Assembly: GCA_015243575.1 (NCBI GenBank)
Contig: CP042469.1
Coordinates: 4,120,929 to 4,184,928, forward strand
Direction of reading: 5' to 3'
DNA: 64,000 bases
Source of the DNA: Clostridiales bacterium
GTDB taxonomy: Bacteria > Bacillota > Clostridia > Peptostreptococcales > Anaerovoracaceae
Shown here: in pieces, positions 25,911 to 35,466 of the stretch
How the letters are laid out: each line of letters starts with the position of its first letter
Numbering within the stretch: the first letter of the stretch is position 1
Notes under the pieces: generated by a model
What the model was told of the DNA's origin: nothing
Database searches by the model: none
What the model saw: only the letters and a program-made list of their open reading frames with translations
Program-made: the position numbers and the translations under genes

Positions 25911-26396
25911 ATGAGTTATTATTATTCACCATATGAATGCGGAGGGTATCAACCGCCAACGAGCGCAGTGCGGTTAAATGCAGCCACAGGCGGTGCCGGA
26001 CCGTTGCCAATTATTACGACTTTGCTGGCAGATCCCATAAATGTGGTCGCCGTTTCTATTGATACAAGCGGCATGAGCCATCCAGTTGTGCTACTGAACT
26101 TTACCAGCATCATAAGTTTGCCTCTTGGTGTTTCCGTAACGCTCAACTTCGAAATCACACGAAGCTTTAATGGCGGAGCCCCAGTTAATGTTGGATCCAC
26201 CTATACGTTCTCAACACTGGTTACTGCTCTTGAGGCGGAAGCCTTTGGATTCCAGTTCTTTGATAACAATTTGGATTCCGGATTGTACACCTATTCTGTT
26301 CAGCTCTCGACCAACTCAATTATTGATATCACACCTGGATTAACGGTGAACAATGCAACGCTAAGTGCTTTGGCTGTCGATAATAACCCCGCATGA
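25911..26396 (+). CDS. DUF4489-family protein
   Basis: This 161-aa protein has a short Tyr/Pro-rich head (MSYYYSPYECGGYQPP), then a beta-rich domain ending PGLTVNNATLSALAV. That pattern, together with the LPLGVSVTLNFEI segment and STNSIIDITPG, matches DUF4489 proteins, which are common in clostridia and often appear in groups or with surface/spore genes. The exact function of the family is not known. No signal peptide is visible. The ribosome site is weak (AAAGGATGAG) and the gene stands alone between two terminators, so it is probably a single-gene transcript. Confidence 0.72.
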   Translation: MSYYYSPYECGGYQPPTSAVRLNAATGGAGPLPIITTLLADPINVVAVSIDTSGMSHPVVLLNFTSIISLPLGVSVTLNFEITRSFNGGAPVNVGSTYTFSTLVTALEAEAFGFQFFDNNLDSGLYTYSVQLSTNSIIDITPGLTVNNATLSALAVDNNPA

Positions 26397-26460
26397 GGGA
26401 TTCAGACATAGTATGAATCTCTGGCTATCAAGAGCCTTAGCTAGAGTGGGCTGAAAGAAA

Positions 26461-26499
26461 GAGGGAATGTTCCAAAGGAGCGGAACATCCCTCTTTTTT
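26461..26499 (+). terminator. Terminator of the DUF4489 gene
   Basis: The arms 26461-26473 and 26482-26493 pair (one bulged base), with an 8-nt loop and six T. Confidence 0.9.
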
Positions 26500-26586
26500 C
26501 TGATATAAATTTCGCTTTTATTGACATTACAAAATGATACAAAATGAAGAAGACTTCATATATTGATTAAAAACAGGAGGGTGGTT

Positions 26587-27159
26587 ATGTTTAAAAATCA
26601 GGTTCAATATCCAATTAGTGCACAAATGAACTTTATATTTAGAGCACGGCTGCTCTGGAGAGATTTGGCCACCTGGTTAAGAGCATATAAGGTCAGCCTT
26701 TATGGAGGTGTCGGAAACACAGAGGCGCTAAGCCAACGTCTTTACCAAATTCCTATGGAATATGGAAATATCCTAAAGGTATTTGTTGGAGACGAAGTCA
26801 CCGAACAGTACATCAATCTATTATCGCAATATATCATTCTTCTCCAATCGTTATTTATCTCCCAAATAAACGATGATCGGGATGCAAGTGACGAACTAAC
26901 AAAACAAATCTACCAAAATACAAAGAACAGAGCGGTATTATTGGCGCAGATAAATCCCTATTGGTCACGAAATGAATGGATCACCTTGATGAATAGTTTT
27001 ACGCAGATGCAGATTGAAGAGGCAACAACATTTTTGACCAGGGACTATAATCAGAACATTGAAATCTTTGACAGAATCCTGTCCCTTACGACGATTATGG
27101 GTGATTATTTCTCGGAAGGGCTTACATTTTTCTTTATGCTGAACCCACATGGGACATAA
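26587..27159 (+). CDS. INPYWS-motif protein of unknown function
   Basis: The 190-aa helical protein contains INPYWSRNEWITLM (about 126-139) and a following TRDYNQNIEIFDRILS segment. The same signature occurs in a small family found in Bacillota that is often labelled acetylglutamate kinase in databases, though nothing here looks like an amino-acid kinase fold. It has no signal peptide or membrane segment. The ATG at 26587 is preferred because GGAGGGTGG lies directly upstream; an earlier in-frame start at 26563 has no ribosome site. It stands alone between the DUF4489 gene and recQ. Its role is unknown. Confidence 0.7.
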   Translation: MFKNQVQYPISAQMNFIFRARLLWRDLATWLRAYKVSLYGGVGNTEALSQRLYQIPMEYGNILKVFVGDEVTEQYINLLSQYIILLQSLFISQINDDRDASDELTKQIYQNTKNRAVLLAQINPYWSRNEWITLMNSFTQMQIEEATTFLTRDYNQNIEIFDRILSLTTIMGDYFSEGLTFFFMLNPHGT

Positions 27160-27267
27160 ACCTGCTGCGCAAATTTATGTCAGGGATGATTGATGAATGC
27201 CGTTCTGTCATATATACTGAAAGAAAAGAATTTTCACAGAACGACACAAGTTACATAGGAGGCATCT

Positions 27268-29130
27268 TTGGACAAGCATACAATTTTGAAAAATATATAT
27301 GGGTACGATTCCTTCCGTACGGGACAGGAAGACCTGATTGACGGTGCGATTTCCGGGAGGGACGTCCTCGGAATCATGCCCACCGGAGCTGGAAAGTCCA
27401 TTTGCTTTCAGGTACCGGCATTGTCTTTTGAAGGAATTACCATTGTCATTTCACCGCTGATTTCACTCATGAAAGATCAGGTCATGGCACTGGTAGACGT
27501 TGGGGTCCGTGCAGCATACATCAACAGTTCGCTGACAGAAGGCCAGATCCGGAAGGTGATGGAGAATGCACGCATGGGAGTATATAAGATCATTTATGTG
27601 GCGCCGGAACGTTTGCTGACGGATTCTTTTTTATCCCTTGTGGGTGCATTGGAAATTTCTATGATTGCAATTGATGAAGCTCATTGTATTTCCCAGTGGG
27701 GACAGGATTTCCGGCCAAGCTATCTGAAAGTCACCGATTTTATTGATATGCTGCCCGCAAGACCGGTTATCGCAGCTTATACAGCTACGGCAACGAAAGT
27801 GGTGAAAGAGGACATTGTCTGTATGCTGGGGCTGCAAAATCCTACTGTGGTTGTAACCGGATATGATCGAAAAAACCTATACTTTTCCGTGAAGAAGCCC
27901 CAGAGTAAGATGAACGCACTCCTTGATTACCTGAAGGAGAATGGGGATAAAAGCGGCATTATCTATTGCAATACCAGAAAAGCGGTGGAAGAGGTTCAGG
28001 AAGAATTGTTCGGAAGGGGATACCCCGTCACGAGGTACCATGCAGGCTTATCCGATGCCGAGCGAAAAGAAAATCAGGAAGCATTTATCAACGACAGCAC
28101 CCCTGTTATGGTGGCAACCAACGCCTTTGGTATGGGGATTGATAAATCCAACGTAAGATATGTCATTCATTATAATATGCCAAAGGACATTGAGAGCTAT
28201 TATCAGGAGGCTGGGCGTGCCGGAAGAGACGGAGAACCAGCGGAATGCATATTGTATTACTCCGGGCAGGATGTAAGGATCAACGAGTTCCTCATCGACA
28301 AACAGATGGAACGGGAAAATGAAGAGCTGGACAATGAGGAAAAGGAACTTATTAGTGAGCGGGATCGGGAGAGGCTCCGCAAAATGACGTACTATTGCTT
28401 TTCCAATGAGTGCCTGCGGGATTACATTCTGCGCTATTTCGGCGAATACGGAAACAGCAGCTGCGGAAACTGTGAAAACTGCCTTACAGAATATGAGGAT
28501 ATTGACATCACCTCGGATGCAGTGAGCATCATCAGTGTGGTACATACAAGCGGTCAGAGGTATGGAATGAATTCAATACTGGATGCGGTTCACGGAACAG
28601 ATAATGCAAAGGTGAGGCAGTTCCGGCTCAATGAGAATCCCGGATTCGGAGCATTGCGGAGCAGAACCATTATCAGACTGCGGCAGATTGCGAACCATCT
28701 GCTGGTAACAGGTTATCTGCATCTGACCGCAGACCAATATCCTGTATTAAAGGTAACGAAGCAGGGAATGGAATTCCTTCGGCAGGAAATTCCTACAGAA
28801 CCAATCCTTCTAAAGCTGGCGAAGAAGCAGGAGGAAGCACCAGCCGCTAAGAAAAAGACATCAAAAGGAGGCGGTGGAAGCGAAGCAAAATATCCCGAGC
28901 TGTTTGAACAGCTTCGCAAGCGGAGATACGAAATTGCGCAAAAAGAGCATAAGCCTCCTTATATCATTTTTTCAGACAAGGCATTAAAGGAAATGAGCTC
29001 ATACCTACCCACCACCGAGAAAACCATGCTGGAGATCAATGGGGTTGGGAGCAGTAAACTGGAGAAGTATGGAATCGAATTTATAGGGCTGATCAAAGAT
29101 TATATGAGAGAGCATAAGCTTAAGTCTTAA
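27268..29130 (+). CDS. recQ: ATP-dependent DNA helicase RecQ
   Basis: A 620-aa 3'-5' helicase of the RecQ family. Motif I (PTGAGKS) is near 39-45, the DEAH box is in AIDEAHCISQWGQDF, and QEAGRAGRDG is motif VI. A zinc-binding RQC region (CFSNEC and CGNCENC, about 385-415) and a C-terminal HRDC domain (after YPELFEQLRKRR) complete it. A Gly/Lys-rich linker (AKKKTSKGGGGSEAK) precedes HRDC. The start is TTG at 27268, with AGGAGG 5 bases upstream and no ATG nearby. It acts in recombination and replication-fork repair. It is monocistronic by appearance. Confidence 0.95.
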   Translation: MDKHTILKNIYGYDSFRTGQEDLIDGAISGRDVLGIMPTGAGKSICFQVPALSFEGITIVISPLISLMKDQVMALVDVGVRAAYINSSLTEGQIRKVMENARMGVYKIIYVAPERLLTDSFLSLVGALEISMIAIDEAHCISQWGQDFRPSYLKVTDFIDMLPARPVIAAYTATATKVVKEDIVCMLGLQNPTVVVTGYDRKNLYFSVKKPQSKMNALLDYLKENGDKSGIIYCNTRKAVEEVQEELFGRGYPVTRYHAGLSDAERKENQEAFINDSTPVMVATNAFGMGIDKSNVRYVIHYNMPKDIESYYQEAGRAGRDGEPAECILYYSGQDVRINEFLIDKQMERENEELDNEEKELISERDRERLRKMTYYCFSNECLRDYILRYFGEYGNSSCGNCENCLTEYEDIDITSDAVSIISVVHTSGQRYGMNSILDAVHGTDNAKVRQFRLNENPGFGALRSRTIIRLRQIANHLLVTGYLHLTADQYPVLKVTKQGMEFLRQEIPTEPILLKLAKKQEEAPAAKKKTSKGGGGSEAKYPELFEQLRKRRYEIAQKEHKPPYIIFSDKALKEMSSYLPTTEKTMLEINGVGSSKLEKYGIEFIGLIKDYMREHKLKS

Positions 29131-29168
29131 CACAGTTTGTGCTGGTTAAACACAGTTTGTGCTGGTGT
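29131..29168 (+). repeat. Two tandem 20-bp units after recQ
   Basis: The unit CACAGTTTGTGCTGGTTAAA (29131-29150) is repeated at 29151-29170, with the last four bases different. Each unit contains a small CACA/TGTG dyad. It starts one base after the recQ stop codon. Confidence 0.7.
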
Positions 29169-29308
29169 ACAATTGACAGCCACCCTTTCCCGGAGGTATA
29201 ATCACGGAAACTAGAGGACTGGTTTAAGGTTTTCCAATGAGCTGCATACTAATTGGAAAACAAAACAACTTGTAATATTCCGATAGAAATAGGAAAGGAG
29301 CGGTGCTG

Positions 29309-29770
29309 ATGAGAAAGATTCTTGTGAGCGGATGCCTGTACGGTGATCATGTTCGATATGACGATGGGGATGTCCCCTGCCTCGATGAGAGATTCCTTAA
29401 ATGGAAAGAAGAAGGGCGTCTTATCAAAGTCTGTCCAGAGGTTTTCGGAGGTCTGTCGATTCCACGGCCAGATTCTCAGCGTGTCGGTGACAAGGTGATG
29501 GCCTGCACCGGAGCCGATGTGACAAGGGAATATACAATTGGTGCAGAGGAGACGCTGCGGCTGGCAAAGGAATACGAGGTTGCTTTTGCCATTATGAAAG
29601 AAGACAGTCCCTCCTGTGGAAGCAGGTTCATTTATGACGGTACTTTTACCGATACGAAAACGAAAGGGCTTGGCCTAGCCGTTGAATACCTCAAAAAGGC
29701 AGGATATCCTGTATTTGATGAAGAGGAACTGGATCAGGCAGAACAGCTTTTGAAGCAGATCGAAGAATAG
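29309..29770 (+). CDS. DUF523-family protein
   Basis: The 153-aa protein begins MRKILVSGCLYGDHVRYD and contains the VCPEVFGGL-IPRP and MKEDSPSCGS signatures of DUF523. The two conserved cysteines of this family (SGC and SCGS) are present, as is the CPE motif. The family function is not established; a redox or metal-binding role has been suggested only from the cysteines. ATG 29309 is preferred, 8 bases from AAAGGAG; GTG 29303 overlaps that site. Single-gene transcript ended by a strong terminator. Confidence 0.9.
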   Translation: MRKILVSGCLYGDHVRYDDGDVPCLDERFLKWKEEGRLIKVCPEVFGGLSIPRPDSQRVGDKVMACTGADVTREYTIGAEETLRLAKEYEVAFAIMKEDSPSCGSRFIYDGTFTDTKTKGLGLAVEYLKKAGYPVFDEEELDQAEQLLKQIEE

Positions 29771-29814
29771 TATTCTTGCAACCGATCCTTGGAAGTAGGA
29801 TCGCAAATAAGCGG

Positions 29815-29853
29815 AAAAGGAAATCTCTGCATGGAGCAAAGGTTTCCTTTTTT
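29815..29853. terminator. Terminator between DUF523 and the histidine-kinase gene
   Basis: A 12-bp stem (29815-29826 with 29840-29851, one G-T pair) with T-runs in both directions. It probably ends both the DUF523 gene and the convergent two-component operon. Confidence 0.8.
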
Positions 29854-29884
29854 ATTGTTAAACGGCTTGCTGCTCCATTTATAC

Positions 29885-31468
29885 TTACATCTTAATGACG
29901 AAAATGGCACCCTTAGAGGGAAGATTGTGAGCAGTTATTGTGCCGCTGTGCCGTTCGATTACCTGTTTGCTGATGGCAAGGCCTAGACCGAAATTACCTT
30001 GTCTTCCCTTGTAGAACCGTTCGAAAATGTAAGGAAGATCATCTGTTTCACAGCCCGGGCCATCGTCAGAGATCTGTATCAAAAGTTGGTGCCCGTTTTC
30101 CGCAGAAAACGCAATGCTTACTTTCGACTCAGCATAACGAATGCAGTTGCTCACAATATTAGTAATTGCTCGTGACAGCTTTTCCTCGTCCCCTTTCAAA
30201 ACAATTTCTTCATCCGGTTCACTGACAGAAATTGCGACATTCTTCTGAAGTGCGATCCCGCTCATTCTGTCTGCAATACAGCTGATAACACTGTTGATTT
30301 TTATGGTTTCAAAATGATAATTTTCCTCAATTGCTTCCAGTCTCGACAGGTAAAGCAATTCTTCCAGAAGAGAAGTCATTCTTTTCGTTTCGTTCAGAAT
30401 TACATCCACTGCCGATTCTTTCTCCACGACATTATACTTGATGCCTTCCGCATAGCTTTGAATTGACATCAGCGGTGTTCGAAACTCGTGAGAGACATTC
30501 TGAAGGAAGCTCTTCTGCGCTTTATCATATGCGCCCAGTTTTTCAGACATGATATTGATGTTGTTCACCGTTTCTTGGAGTTCATCGTACACTGGGATTT
30601 GAATTTTCATCCCGAAATTTCTTTCAGAAATTGCGTTCAGATGTTGATTCAATAAATGAAAGGGCTTGGAAAGCTTCCCGGAAAGACTGGAAGACAGCAG
30701 CATTGCAATGATCGATAGAAAGAAGAGTATGACAAAAAGGATTCCGTTGATATAGAACTGCAGCTGATTGACCTTTTGCAGGCTGGTATAGATAATGATC
30801 CACCCGAGGTCGGAGCGGTTTTCCTGTGACAGTGATCTGACGACTCCAATATAATTAGCACCTGAGATAGTCATCTTCAGATACTCTTGATTACTGAAAT
30901 CAGGTGATGAGTTTTTTATTTCCTTCACAATTTGTTCGCTTAGAACAGAGGTTTCATTTTCTGGCGGCGCTATCAAGTTTTCATCTCTGTCAAGCAGAAT
31001 GTAATCTGCATTGATGATAGAAAGCGGTTCATTCAGCGAACGATTCAGCATGAAATAATACCGGAACACCTTGTCATTATCGGAATCGGTATTGGAATTG
31101 GTTTCACTTTTAGCACCGGTTCCCTCTTCTCCGGGGATGGCGATTTCTCGGCTTCCGTTACCGCCGATTTTCGCTGGTGATGGGCTGTTTTTACCCATGC
31201 TGCCGCTCCCCGGAGAGGGATTTTTTATCATGCCGCCGTCCCCGGGAGAGGTGTTATTAGATTTCCTTACTTCGGGGAACTGAGCAGGTCGCTGATGAAG
31301 CGCCGTATTTACGGTACGAGAGGTTATTTGATCCAGCTGCGAGATAATGTCCCGCTCCAGGTACAGCCGCACCACGATATTGAAGGTGACAGTAACCAGC
31401 AGGATCAGCGTCACAATCATGATCAAGTTATATTTAAAGATTCTCCATTTGATCGTATTTCTTTTCAT
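29885..31468 (-). CDS. Membrane sensor histidine kinase
   Basis: The protein is 527 aa. After an N-terminal membrane segment, the extracellular part carries a Gly/Ser/Pro/Asn-rich low-complexity stretch (about 60-130). A second membrane segment and HAMP domain follow. HisKA has the phospho-acceptor in VSHEFRTPLMS, and the HATPase shows N, G1 (DDGPGC) and G2 (GNFGLGLA) boxes. It is encoded downstream of its OmpR-type response regulator in the same operon. The ATG at 31468 has AAGGATGG upstream; earlier starts lack this. The signal is unknown. The divergent secreted repeat protein is a plausible target or ligand partner. Confidence 0.92.
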   Translation of the reverse strand: MKRNTIKWRIFKYNLIMIVTLILLVTVTFNIVVRLYLERDIISQLDQITSRTVNTALHQRPAQFPEVRKSNNTSPGDGGMIKNPSPGSGSMGKNSPSPAKIGGNGSREIAIPGEEGTGAKSETNSNTDSDNDKVFRYYFMLNRSLNEPLSIINADYILLDRDENLIAPPENETSVLSEQIVKEIKNSSPDFSNQEYLKMTISGANYIGVVRSLSQENRSDLGWIIIYTSLQKVNQLQFYINGILFVILFFLSIIAMLLSSSLSGKLSKPFHLLNQHLNAISERNFGMKIQIPVYDELQETVNNINIMSEKLGAYDKAQKSFLQNVSHEFRTPLMSIQSYAEGIKYNVVEKESAVDVILNETKRMTSLLEELLYLSRLEAIEENYHFETIKINSVISCIADRMSGIALQKNVAISVSEPDEEIVLKGDEEKLSRAITNIVSNCIRYAESKVSIAFSAENGHQLLIQISDDGPGCETDDLPYIFERFYKGRQGNFGLGLAISKQVIERHSGTITAHNLPSKGAIFVIKM

Positions 31469-31566
31469 CGAACCATCCTTGTTCATTATGATAAGAACCA
31501 AAGACAGGTTCTTAAGCAAATTCCTGATTCAAGGCTTAAATCCTTGTTTAGAACTTAAACACATAT

Positions 31567-32262
31567 TTAACCTTTGTTCGCGAGCTTAAACCCGAAGCCC
31601 CAAACCGTTTCGATTTTGAGCTGAGAACCAAAATCCGCCAGCTTTTTTCGCAGCCGCTTCACCACATCGTCGGTGGCTCTGGTTTCCACCTCGTTTTCGA
31701 ATCCCCAAATTTTGTCCAGAAGTTCTCCTCGACTGACCGGTCTGTCTTTGTTGCTTATTAGGTAGAGGAGGAGTGAAAACTCCATAGATGTAAGCGGAAG
31801 TTCCATATTTTTAAACCAGGCTTGTTTTGTATCCGGATCAAGAACAACATCCGCGACCTGAATGGTATTGCTGGGTTTTCCGTGGCTTCTGTCCAGCTCG
31901 ATTCGCCGGAAAATGCTTTTCACTCTGGCCACCAGCTCCATAGGGCTGAAAGGCTTTGTCAGGTAGTCATCGCTTCCCAGCGTCAGACCTGCAATTTTAT
32001 CCGGCTCTGTATCCTTCGCTGAAACAATAATAATCGGTACACTGCTTTTGTTTCGTATTGCAGTACATACGGAGTACCCGTCAACCAGGGGCATCATGAT
32101 ATCGATGATAATCATATCTGCTTCCCGTCGTTCAAAAGCATCAAGGACTGACTGCCCATCATAGAAGGTCTCGACTTCATACCCTTCCTTTACCAAAAAC
32201 GACTTGATGATGTTACAGATATTGATTTCGTCATCTGCGATATAAATCAAAGTTTTTCTCAT
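31567..32262 (-). CDS. OmpR/PhoB-family response regulator
   Basis: The 231-aa protein has a receiver domain with phospho-acceptor Asp in IIIDIMMPLVDG (about residue 52), acidic pair DDE near the start, and Lys in the TKPF motif. A winged-helix effector domain (about 135-230) ends in TVWGFGFKL, typical of PhoB/OmpR relatives. It is first in the operon with the kinase. Three 11-bp-spaced direct repeats at 32328-32360 in the divergent intergenic region are the expected kind of site for a dimer of this family. Confidence 0.95.
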   Translation of the reverse strand: MRKTLIYIADDEINICNIIKSFLVKEGYEVETFYDGQSVLDAFERREADMIIIDIMMPLVDGYSVCTAIRNKSSVPIIIVSAKDTEPDKIAGLTLGSDDYLTKPFSPMELVARVKSIFRRIELDRSHGKPSNTIQVADVVLDPDTKQAWFKNMELPLTSMEFSLLLYLISNKDRPVSRGELLDKIWGFENEVETRATDDVVKRLRKKLADFGSQLKIETVWGFGFKLANKG

Positions 32263-32327
32263 GGATCAGCCATCACCTCCCGATGAATTTTACCATGAAT
32301 GGCCTTTGAAATCCATTTCCCATTCTA

Positions 32328-32360
32328 TTTTGCCTCACTTTTGCCTCAATTTTACGGAGA
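32328..32360 (+). promoter_or_regulatory. 11-bp direct repeats, probable response-regulator boxes
   Basis: TTTTGCCTCAC (32328-32338) and TTTTGCCTCAA (32339-32349) are followed by a partial third unit starting TTTTAC. The 11-bp period matches OmpR/PhoB-family binding. A TAAAAT at 32381-32386 could be the -10 of the divergent secreted-protein gene, with the repeats against its -35, an activating position. Confidence 0.6.
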
Positions 32361-32428
32361 TTTTTTATGGTTTGGCAGATTAAAATCAGAACATAGGAAA
32401 TTTCAAAAAATTCAAAAGGAGTAACAAA

Positions 32429-33256
32429 ATGATGAAACAAAAGCATGGATTAAAAAGAGTCTTTATCATTGCCGTGGCGGGAGCGCTGACTTTGACGGGA
32501 GCGGGCACCGCTTTCGCGGCAAACAGCGGGGCAGGTGAAGGTGCAGAGCGGTTTAAAGCGCAAAGAGGTAATTTTGAAGCATGGAGCACGATATACCCGG
32601 CTGCGCTTGAATCGTTAACTTACGATGGAACCATTACTCAGGAACAGGCCGACGCGATTTCCAAAGCGATGTCTTCCGCAGCAGATAAAACCGATGAAAC
32701 AGCGGACAGACCGGCCAGACCAGAAAGGGCAGCCGCGGCAGGTGAAACAGTAGAAAAGCCAGATGGGAAGAAAACTACAGATGGCACAGCAGGCACACGT
32801 GGGGAGGGAACCCGGCCTGAAGGCGGGCGGATGAAAGGCATGCATCAGGAGGGAACTGGTTCTGAAAGAACCGGATTTCACGCAGGATTGCAGAACAGTC
32901 CCTTGAGTGAATTGGTATCCGACGATATCCTGACCCAGGAAGAAGCAGATGCTGTTATGGAAGCACTGAAAGAAGCCAGAACTTCAGGTGAAACCTGCGA
33001 TGAAATTCTTGATACCCTCGTCAGTGAGGAAGTGATTACACAGGAGCAAGCCGATGCCATAGCAGATGCAAAGCCAGTCTTAGGAGGAAATGGCTCCGGC
33101 GGGATGCATAGAAACCTGCTGAGTGAGCTGATAACTGACGGCACCATCACCCAGGAGCAGGCCGACGCCGTATGGGATGCGGTGAAGACCGCAATGGAAG
33201 CAGCAAGAGATGAGGCAAAAGCCGCAGCGGAAGAGGCTGATGATGCAACTGAGTAA
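32429..33256 (+). CDS. Secreted protein with TQEQADA repeats
   Basis: The 275-aa protein has a signal peptide (KQKHGLKRV, hydrophobic core, AGTAFA). Four similar repeats follow (GTITQEQADAISKAM, DILTQEEADAVMEAL, EVITQEQADAIADAK, GTITQEQADAVWDAV), like those in DUF2680-type proteins, separated by Gly/Glu/Lys-rich linkers. They have a Gly/Asp-then-helix look but lack a full EF-hand. It is divergent from the two-component genes, with response-regulator-type boxes between. The reading frame continues after its TAA into an S-layer-homology-like stretch, so the ancestral protein was probably longer. The function is unknown; cell-envelope location is likely. Confidence 0.75.
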   Translation: MMKQKHGLKRVFIIAVAGALTLTGAGTAFAANSGAGEGAERFKAQRGNFEAWSTIYPAALESLTYDGTITQEQADAISKAMSSAADKTDETADRPARPERAAAAGETVEKPDGKKTTDGTAGTRGEGTRPEGGRMKGMHQEGTGSERTGFHAGLQNSPLSELVSDDILTQEEADAVMEALKEARTSGETCDEILDTLVSEEVITQEQADAIADAKPVLGGNGSGGMHRNLLSELITDGTITQEQADAVWDAVKTAMEAARDEAKAAAEEADDATE

Positions 33257-33388
33257 TCCTTCGGCAAGCAGCTTTATCCTGAAGCATCCATTACACGGGA
33301 GGATGCCATGGTTCTGGTTCTAAGAGCCATGAATGCAGCAGGTGTTCCTGTAGCAACAGGAACTGCATCCGAACTTGCAGGAGGTTAG
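33257..33388 (+). pseudogene. In-frame SLH-like tail cut off by a stop codon
   Basis: Directly after the TAA at 33254-33256, the same frame stays open for 43 codons to a TAG at 33386-33388. It includes ITREDAMVLVLRAM, the core of a surface-layer homology motif. There is no start codon or ribosome site of its own. It looks like the separated C-terminal end of the upstream secreted protein. A sequencing error at the stop is the main alternative. Confidence 0.55.
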
Positions 33389-33554
33389 GCAGACGCTGGT
33401 TGCTATCAGCCGCATCATTGGAAGCATAGTACACGAATGATGGCTTTCATAGAGTAAATGATTTATTCCATGAATCAGAGATAAAGAAAATAGGAAAATT
33501 ACAATAAATAAAATAAAAAATTAGAATGCGTTGCAAATGCAACGCATTCTTTTT
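33389..33554 (+). terminator. Gene-free stretch ending in a strong terminator
   Basis: No gene is seen. At 33523-33550 a perfect 13-bp dyad (AGAATGCGTTGCA/TGCAACGCATTCT) is followed by a T-run. It ends transcription from the secreted-protein gene. Confidence 0.85.
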
Positions 33555-33567
33555 GTCCCATCCGTTA

Positions 33568-33581
33568 TGATTACAGTATCA
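33568..33581. promoter_or_regulatory. TGAT-N6-ATCA dyad upstream of hcp
   Basis: The half-sites 33568-33571 and 33578-33581 are symmetric with a 6-base spacer. This resembles Crp/Fnr-family sites, but the spacing is CRP-like and the half-site Fnr-like. It is 67 bases upstream of the hcp ATG. Recognition by the adjacent Fnr-like regulator is only a possibility. Confidence 0.3.
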
Positions 33582-33647
33582 AGTGAGTAACCAAGCTTGA
33601 TTCGCAATGATCGCGGATGAAGCATCAATAATAGGAGGATAAAAAGT

Positions 33648-35282
33648 ATGAGTATGTTTTGTTATCAATGTCAGGAAGCGGCTGGGGGAAAAGGCTGCCA
33701 GGTGAAGGGTGTCTGCGGTAAAAACGAAGATGTAGCAAAGCTGCAGGATCTTTTGATTTACACACTGAAGGGAATTTCTGACATCGTTGTTAAGGCGGGT
33801 CTTTCTGCAAAAGATCTGAGCAGCGTAAATCACGAAGTTCTGAAAAGTCTTTTCATGACCATTACCAATGCAAACTTCGACGAAGCTGCCATTGAAACGG
33901 AAGTGAACCGTGCCATCGCTTTGAGAAATGAACTGAGAACTTCCGCTGCAGGCGTAGCAGGACTGCACGATGCGGCAGTATTTGAAGTGTCTGGAAGAGC
34001 TGGTATGCTGTTAAAGGCAGCATCTGTAGGCGTGCTGGCAACGGAGAACGAAGACGTAAGATCCCTGCGTGAACTGATTATATACGGAGTGAAAGGTCTT
34101 GCTGCTTATACCCATCACGCACTGAACCTTGGAAAAGAAAATGTAGATATTTATGACTTCACATATAAAGCGCTGGCTGCAACACTGGACGATACACTGT
34201 CTGCTGATGATCTTGTTGCACTTACTTTAAAGACAGGCGAATTTGGCGTTGCTGGAATGGCATTGCTGGACAGCGCAAACACCACAAAATACGGAAACCC
34301 CGAGATCACACAGGTTAATATCGGCGTAAAGAACAACCCCGCGATCCTGATCTCCGGACATGATTTGACAGACCTTGAACAGCTCCTGGAGCAGACAAAG
34401 GGCACAGGGGTGGATGTATACACCCATAGCGAAATGCTTCCTGCTCACTATTATCCTGCATTCAAGAAGTATGACAACTTTGTCGGCAACTACGGAAATG
34501 CATGGTGGAAGCAGACGGAAGAGTTCCAGTCCTTTAACGGACCCATTCTGTTTACAACCAACTGTATCGTACCGCCAAGAAGCGAGGAAGTAAGATCCAG
34601 AATCTTTACAACAGGTGCTTCCGGATTCCCAGGCTGCGTACACATCGAAGCTGACGAGAACGGAAAGAAAGATTTCTCAGAAATCATCGCGCTGGCTAAG
34701 ACCCTCAGCGCACCGACTGAAATCGAAAATGGAACCATCGTAGGCGGATTTGCACACGAGCAGGTATTTGCACTGGCAGATAAGGTTGTAGATGCTGTGA
34801 AGTCCGGCGCCATCAAAAAGTTCTTTGTCATGGCTGGCTGTGACGGAAGAATGAAATCCAGAGAGTACTATGAGCAGTTTGCAGAAAAACTGCCAAAGGA
34901 TACGGTAATTCTTACCGCTGGTTGTGCAAAATATCGTTATAACAAGCTTGATCTGGGAGATATCGGAGGAATTCCGAGAGTTCTGGATGCAGGACAGTGC
35001 AACGACTCCTACTCACTGGCACTGATCGCGCTGAAACTGAAGGAAGTCTTTGAGCTAAACGACATCAACGAGCTTCCCATTGCGTACAACATCGCATGGT
35101 ATGAGCAGAAAGCGGTTATCGTTCTACTTGCGCTCCTCTATCTTGGCGTGAAGAATATCCACCTCGGACCAACACTGCCCGCATTCCTTTCACCGAATGT
35201 TGCCAAGGTTCTTGTAGAAACCTTTGGAATCGGCGGAATCGGTACTGTGGACGAAGATATAAAAATGTTCATGGGGGCATAA
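33648..35282 (+). CDS. hcp: Hybrid cluster protein / hydroxylamine reductase
   Basis: The 544-aa protein has an N-terminal iron-sulfur motif with cysteines 5, 8, 17 and 23 ([13 protein letters not shown] and KGVCGK). The hybrid-cluster ligands follow in the C-terminal half, including the [14 protein letters not shown] and DAGQCND segments. In bacteria this enzyme reduces hydroxylamine in vitro and is linked to nitric-oxide detoxification. The ATG follows AGGAGG. No NADH-dependent partner (hcr) is adjacent. It is followed by a Crp/Fnr-type regulator on the same strand, a common arrangement. Confidence 0.97.
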   Translation: MSMFCYQCQEAAGGKGCQVKGVCGKNEDVAKLQDLLIYTLKGISDIVVKAGLSAKDLSSVNHEVLKSLFMTITNANFDEAAIETEVNRAIALRNELRTSAAGVAGLHDAAVFEVSGRAGMLLKAASVGVLATENEDVRSLRELIIYGVKGLAAYTHHALNLGKENVDIYDFTYKALAATLDDTLSADDLVALTLKTGEFGVAGMALLDSANTTKYGNPEITQVNIGVKNNPAILISGHDLTDLEQLLEQTKGTGVDVYTHSEMLPAHYYPAFKKYDNFVGNYGNAWWKQTEEFQSFNGPILFTTNCIVPPRSEEVRSRIFTTGASGFPGCVHIEADENGKKDFSEIIALAKTLSAPTEIENGTIVGGFAHEQVFALADKVVDAVKSGAIKKFFVMAGCDGRMKSREYYEQFAEKLPKDTVILTAGCAKYRYNKLDLGDIGGIPRVLDAGQCNDSYSLALIALKLKEVFELNDINELPIAYNIAWYEQKAVIVLLALLYLGVKNIHLGPTLPAFLSPNVAKVLVETFGIGGIGTVDEDIKMFMGA

Positions 35283-35466
35283 TAACGATAAGCTACCATG
35301 TTCTAATGAAAGAGCAATCAATCGAACTTGATCAATAGACTTTTGGAGGAATAGGCTTGTGGCAACACAGGCCTATTGCCGACTTAAGGTGTAATATTCA
35401 CGGCAGGGATGAATCCAATCCATACAAGCTGCCGGGGCCAGAAAGCCTGGAGTGGAGCGAAGCAAT

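Noticed and set aside
35325-35340. TTGATCAA as an Fnr box upstream of the Crp/Fnr gene
   Set aside because: It lacks the 4-base spacer between TTGAT and ATCAA half-sites.
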